From Verrucomicrobiota bacterium (GTDB taxonomy: Bacteria > Verrucomicrobiota > Verrucomicrobiia > Limisphaerales > JAEYXS01): 8,274 nucleotides of DNA. Every line of letters starts with the position of its first letter. Positions within the stretch are counted from its first letter, which is position 1. Below are positions 6,627 through 8,274 of this stretch, piece by piece. Made by a program: the position numbers and the translations under genes. The notes below the pieces were generated by a model that did not search any database, had not been told where the DNA came from, and saw nothing but the letters and a program-made list of their open reading frames with translations. The stretch lies in the NCBI GenBank assembly GCA_021156225.1, contig JAJNBN010000121.1, forward strand, positions 1-8,274, in the 5' to 3' direction.

Positions 6627-7478
6627 TTATTGTTTGCCGGAAACAGTTTCCAAGGACTCCAAAAACTTCTCCACCCCATCCTTGTACATCTCCGCCCCCG
6701 CAAAAAACGTCTCGTTATGATCACCCGCTATCTCGTGGAGCACCTTGGGATTGTTCGCCACCTTGAAATTCTGTTCCGCATGATGGAAGCGGATGAGCGT
6801 ATCCGAACGGCTGTGCAAGATGAGCAACGGCACCTTGATCTTCGGCAACCGGTCCACCGTGTTGTAGTGGATGGACGCCAGCAATCGCACCGGCAGGAAA
6901 GGGAACAGCTCCGTGCCGAGATTCGGCACGCTGGTATACGTGCTCTGCAATACCAGTGCGCCCACCTTATGCTCCACTGCCACCCAACTGGCCACGCCCC
7001 CGCCTAACGACTCGCCCAGCACAATGATATTCTCTGCCGCAAAACCTTTGCTCAACAACCAGTCGTAACCCGCCTTGGCATCCTGATACGTTCCTTTTTC
7101 GGAAGGTTTGCCCGCGCTCAAGCCATAGCCGCGATAATCCACCGCCAGAAAATTCACGCCCAGCCCATGCCACACCCGGTAGAGATCCAGCCGGTGACTG
7201 ATATTGCCACCATTCCCATGCACGAACAGCACGGCGTAACGGGCACGCGGTGAATCCTTCGGCACTGGAAAGAACCACGCGTTGAGCCGCAGCTTGTCCT
7301 CCGTGGTCAGCCAGACCTCCTCACCGGTAATACCCACATCGCCCAACTGCACGTCCAATTCCGTGCTGGGATGATACACATTCGCGTATTCGAACTCGCG
7401 CAATAACATGGCCAGGATCAGGCAGACGGTGCCCACGACTAGCAGCCGCTTCCAGCGTTTTCTCGTAACGTCTTGCAT
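6627..7478 (-). CDS. Membrane-anchored alpha/beta hydrolase
   Basis: This 283-residue protein belongs to the alpha/beta hydrolase superfamily, closest in style to the ABHD12/ABHD13/Bem46 group (serine esterases, thioesterases or lipases). A basic start (RKRWKR, 6-11) followed by a hydrophobic helix (about 12-27) predicts an N-terminal membrane anchor with the enzyme outside the cytoplasmic membrane. The oxyanion segment is HGNGGN (87-92), the nucleophile elbow GESLGG (Ser157), then HSRSD (Asp226) and GDHNE (His254), giving a complete triad. DYRGYGLSAGKP (114-125) is typical of the group. It is the first gene of the leftward cluster, 48 bp before the aminotransferase. No convincing ribosome site precedes ATG 7478. 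The substrate is unknown; co-location with another ester hydrolase could mean shared work on acylated compounds, but this is inference. Confidence 0.9.
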   Translation of the reverse strand: MQDVTRKRWKRLLVVGTVCLILAMLLREFEYANVYHPSTELDVQLGDVGITGEEVWLTTEDKLRLNAWFFPVPKDSPRARYAVLFVHGNGGNISHRLDLYRVWHGLGVNFLAVDYRGYGLSAGKPSEKGTYQDAKAGYDWLLSKGFAAENIIVLGESLGGGVASWVAVEHKVGALVLQSTYTSVPNLGTELFPFLPVRLLASIHYNTVDRLPKIKVPLLILHSRSDTLIRFHHAEQNFKVANNPKVLHEIAGDHNETFFAGAEMYKDGVEKFLESLETVSGKQ

Positions 7479-7554
7479 GGGCCGTTCGTCTGCTACGGGA
7501 CACAGTATGCATTACGTATTGCGTCAGACAATGGGTGACCGTTATTTTTTCAAC
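7479..7554. promoter_or_regulatory. Divergent promoter region
   Basis: These 76 bp separate the leftward hydrolase cluster from the rightward sulfatase, so promoters for both must lie here or in the gene starts. A weak plus-strand candidate is TTGCGT (7519-7524), 16 bases, then GTTATT (7541-7546), close to the sulfatase start. The minus-strand promoter is not evident. In-frame ATG codons at 7507 and 7531 could extend the sulfatase into this region, though the signal peptide argues for 7555. Confidence 0.4.
7509..7522. promoter_or_regulatory. Near-palindrome, possible operator
   Basis: GCATTACGTATTGC is a 14-bp dyad centred on TACGTA, with 12 of 14 positions symmetric. It lies between the divergent starts and overlaps the candidate -35 element of the sulfatase, a place where a repressor or activator could act on both units. 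No regulator gene is in the window, and a similar ATACGTAT palindrome at 3901-3908 shows that such A/T-rich dyads also occur elsewhere. Confidence 0.3.
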
Positions 7555-8274
7555 ATGCGAAAACTTCCTGTCCTGACTTTGGCATGCCTGCTTTTATTTG
7601 TCGCCGACGCCTTCGCCCAGACCAATGTCTCGGTCTTGGAAAAGATCCCTGGAACCAAGCCGCGGAACATCGTCTTCATCCTCGCGGACGATCACCGTTA
7701 CGATGCCATGGGTTTCATGGGCCACCCGTTTCTGGAAACACCGAACATGGATTTCCTGGCGAAGAACGGCGTGCATCTGAAGAACGCTTTCGTCTCCACC
7801 GCCCTCTGCTCGCCCAGCCGCGCCTCGATCCTTACGGGTCTGTATCCGCACAAGCACAAGATCGTGGATAACAACACGCCCATCCAGCCGGGCACCATCT
7901 ACTTCTCCCAATACCTGAAGCAGGCCGGTTACCAGACCGCCTTTTTTGGCAAATGGCACATGGGCGGCGAGGGTGATGAACCGCAACCCGGCTGGGATCA
8001 TTGGGTGAGCTTCCGCGGGCAGGGCACCTATCTGCCCACGAAGAATGGCTTGAACGTGGATGGCAAGCACGTCGCGCAGAAGGGGTACATCACGGATGAG
8101 CTGACGGACTACGCCATTGATTGGCTGGACCGGCGCGACCTGAACAAGCCTTTCATGATGTATCTCTCGCACAAAGCGGTGCACTCGGACTTTGTTCCCG
8201 CCGATCGCCACAAGGGCCGCTACAAAGGCAAGCGCGCGCCCGTTCCCGCCGAGGTGACGAATAATCCTGAGTAT
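7555..8274 (+). CDS. Secreted type I sulfatase (partial, runs off the right edge)
   Basis: The first 240 residues of an arylsulfatase-type enzyme (sulfatase family S1) are present, and the frame is still open at the window end. Residues 1-21 form a signal peptide (MRKLPVLTLACLLLFVADAF, cleavage likely near Ala21), so the enzyme is exported. NIVFILADDHRYDAMG (38-53) provides the paired Asp45-Asp46 calcium ligands. CSPSRASILTG (85-95) is the CxPSR signature in which Cys85 is converted to formylglycine, with Arg89 supporting it. GKWHMGG (132-138) and SHKAVHSDF (205-213) supply the conserved Lys/His residues of the active site. Family members hydrolyse sulfate esters of polysaccharides or small molecules; the substrate-determining C-terminal part is missing. 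The Cys-type site implies that the cell has a formylglycine-generating or anaerobic maturase elsewhere. ATG 7555 fits the signal peptide; in-frame ATGs at 7531 and 7507 would add 8 or 16 residues. No Shine-Dalgarno is obvious. Confidence 0.92.
   Translation, partial: MRKLPVLTLACLLLFVADAFAQTNVSVLEKIPGTKPRNIVFILADDHRYDAMGFMGHPFLETPNMDFLAKNGVHLKNAFVSTALCSPSRASILTGLYPHKHKIVDNNTPIQPGTIYFSQYLKQAGYQTAFFGKWHMGGEGDEPQPGWDHWVSFRGQGTYLPTKNGLNVDGKHVAQKGYITDELTDYAIDWLDRRDLNKPFMMYLSHKAVHSDFVPADRHKGRYKGKRAPVPAEVTNNPEY

Noticed and set aside
1..8274. CRISPR array, transposase, integrase, toxin-antitoxin or defence genes
   Set aside because: No regularly spaced repeats, no transposase or recombinase motifs and no defence-related domain found on either strand.

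Overview
The window comes from a moderately GC-rich bacterial chromosome. I infer a member of the Verrucomicrobiota (Pedosphaera/Limisphaerales-like), or at least of the PVC group. The reasons are a secreted type I sulfatase, a sodium:solute symporter of the SSS family, an exported SGNH hydrolase with a long C-terminal extension, weak or absent Shine-Dalgarno signals before several genes, and repeat-like intergenic DNA with short 7-base units. This assignment is an inference; no marker gene is present.

Layout. Positions 1-438 hold no recognisable gene but carry a hairpin, short tandem and direct repeats and a purine-rich low-complexity tract. Positions 439-2235 (+) encode the C-terminal half of the carbamoyl-phosphate synthase large subunit (CarB): part of the oligomerisation domain, the second ATP-grasp domain and the allosteric domain. 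The first half is not fused to it and must be encoded elsewhere. After a 110-bp spacer with a possible terminator and overlapping hairpins, 2346-3824 (+) encodes an SSS-family sodium:solute symporter. The next 224 bp separate convergent genes and are strongly structured, ending in a terminator-like long stem plus six T residues.

On the minus strand three genes lie head to tail, probably as one transcription unit: a membrane-anchored alpha/beta hydrolase (7478-6627), a class I/II aminotransferase of the 2-aminoadipate (LysN-like) type (6578-5328) and an exported SGNH/GDSL hydrolase (5308-4049). A short divergent intergenic region with a near-palindrome separates this unit from a secreted formylglycine-dependent sulfatase (7555 onward, +), which runs off the right edge.

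How the genes fit together: CarB-C belongs to arginine/pyrimidine synthesis and looks unrelated to the rest. The sulfatase, the exported SGNH hydrolase and the symporter are the kind of genes bacteria use to remove sulfate and acyl groups from polysaccharides and import small products, but the window holds no glycoside hydrolase or regulator to prove a shared pathway. I see no mobile element, CRISPR array, tRNA or rRNA, and no convincing new defence or mobile system. The points most worth a second look are the detached CarB half and the structured convergent intergenic region.
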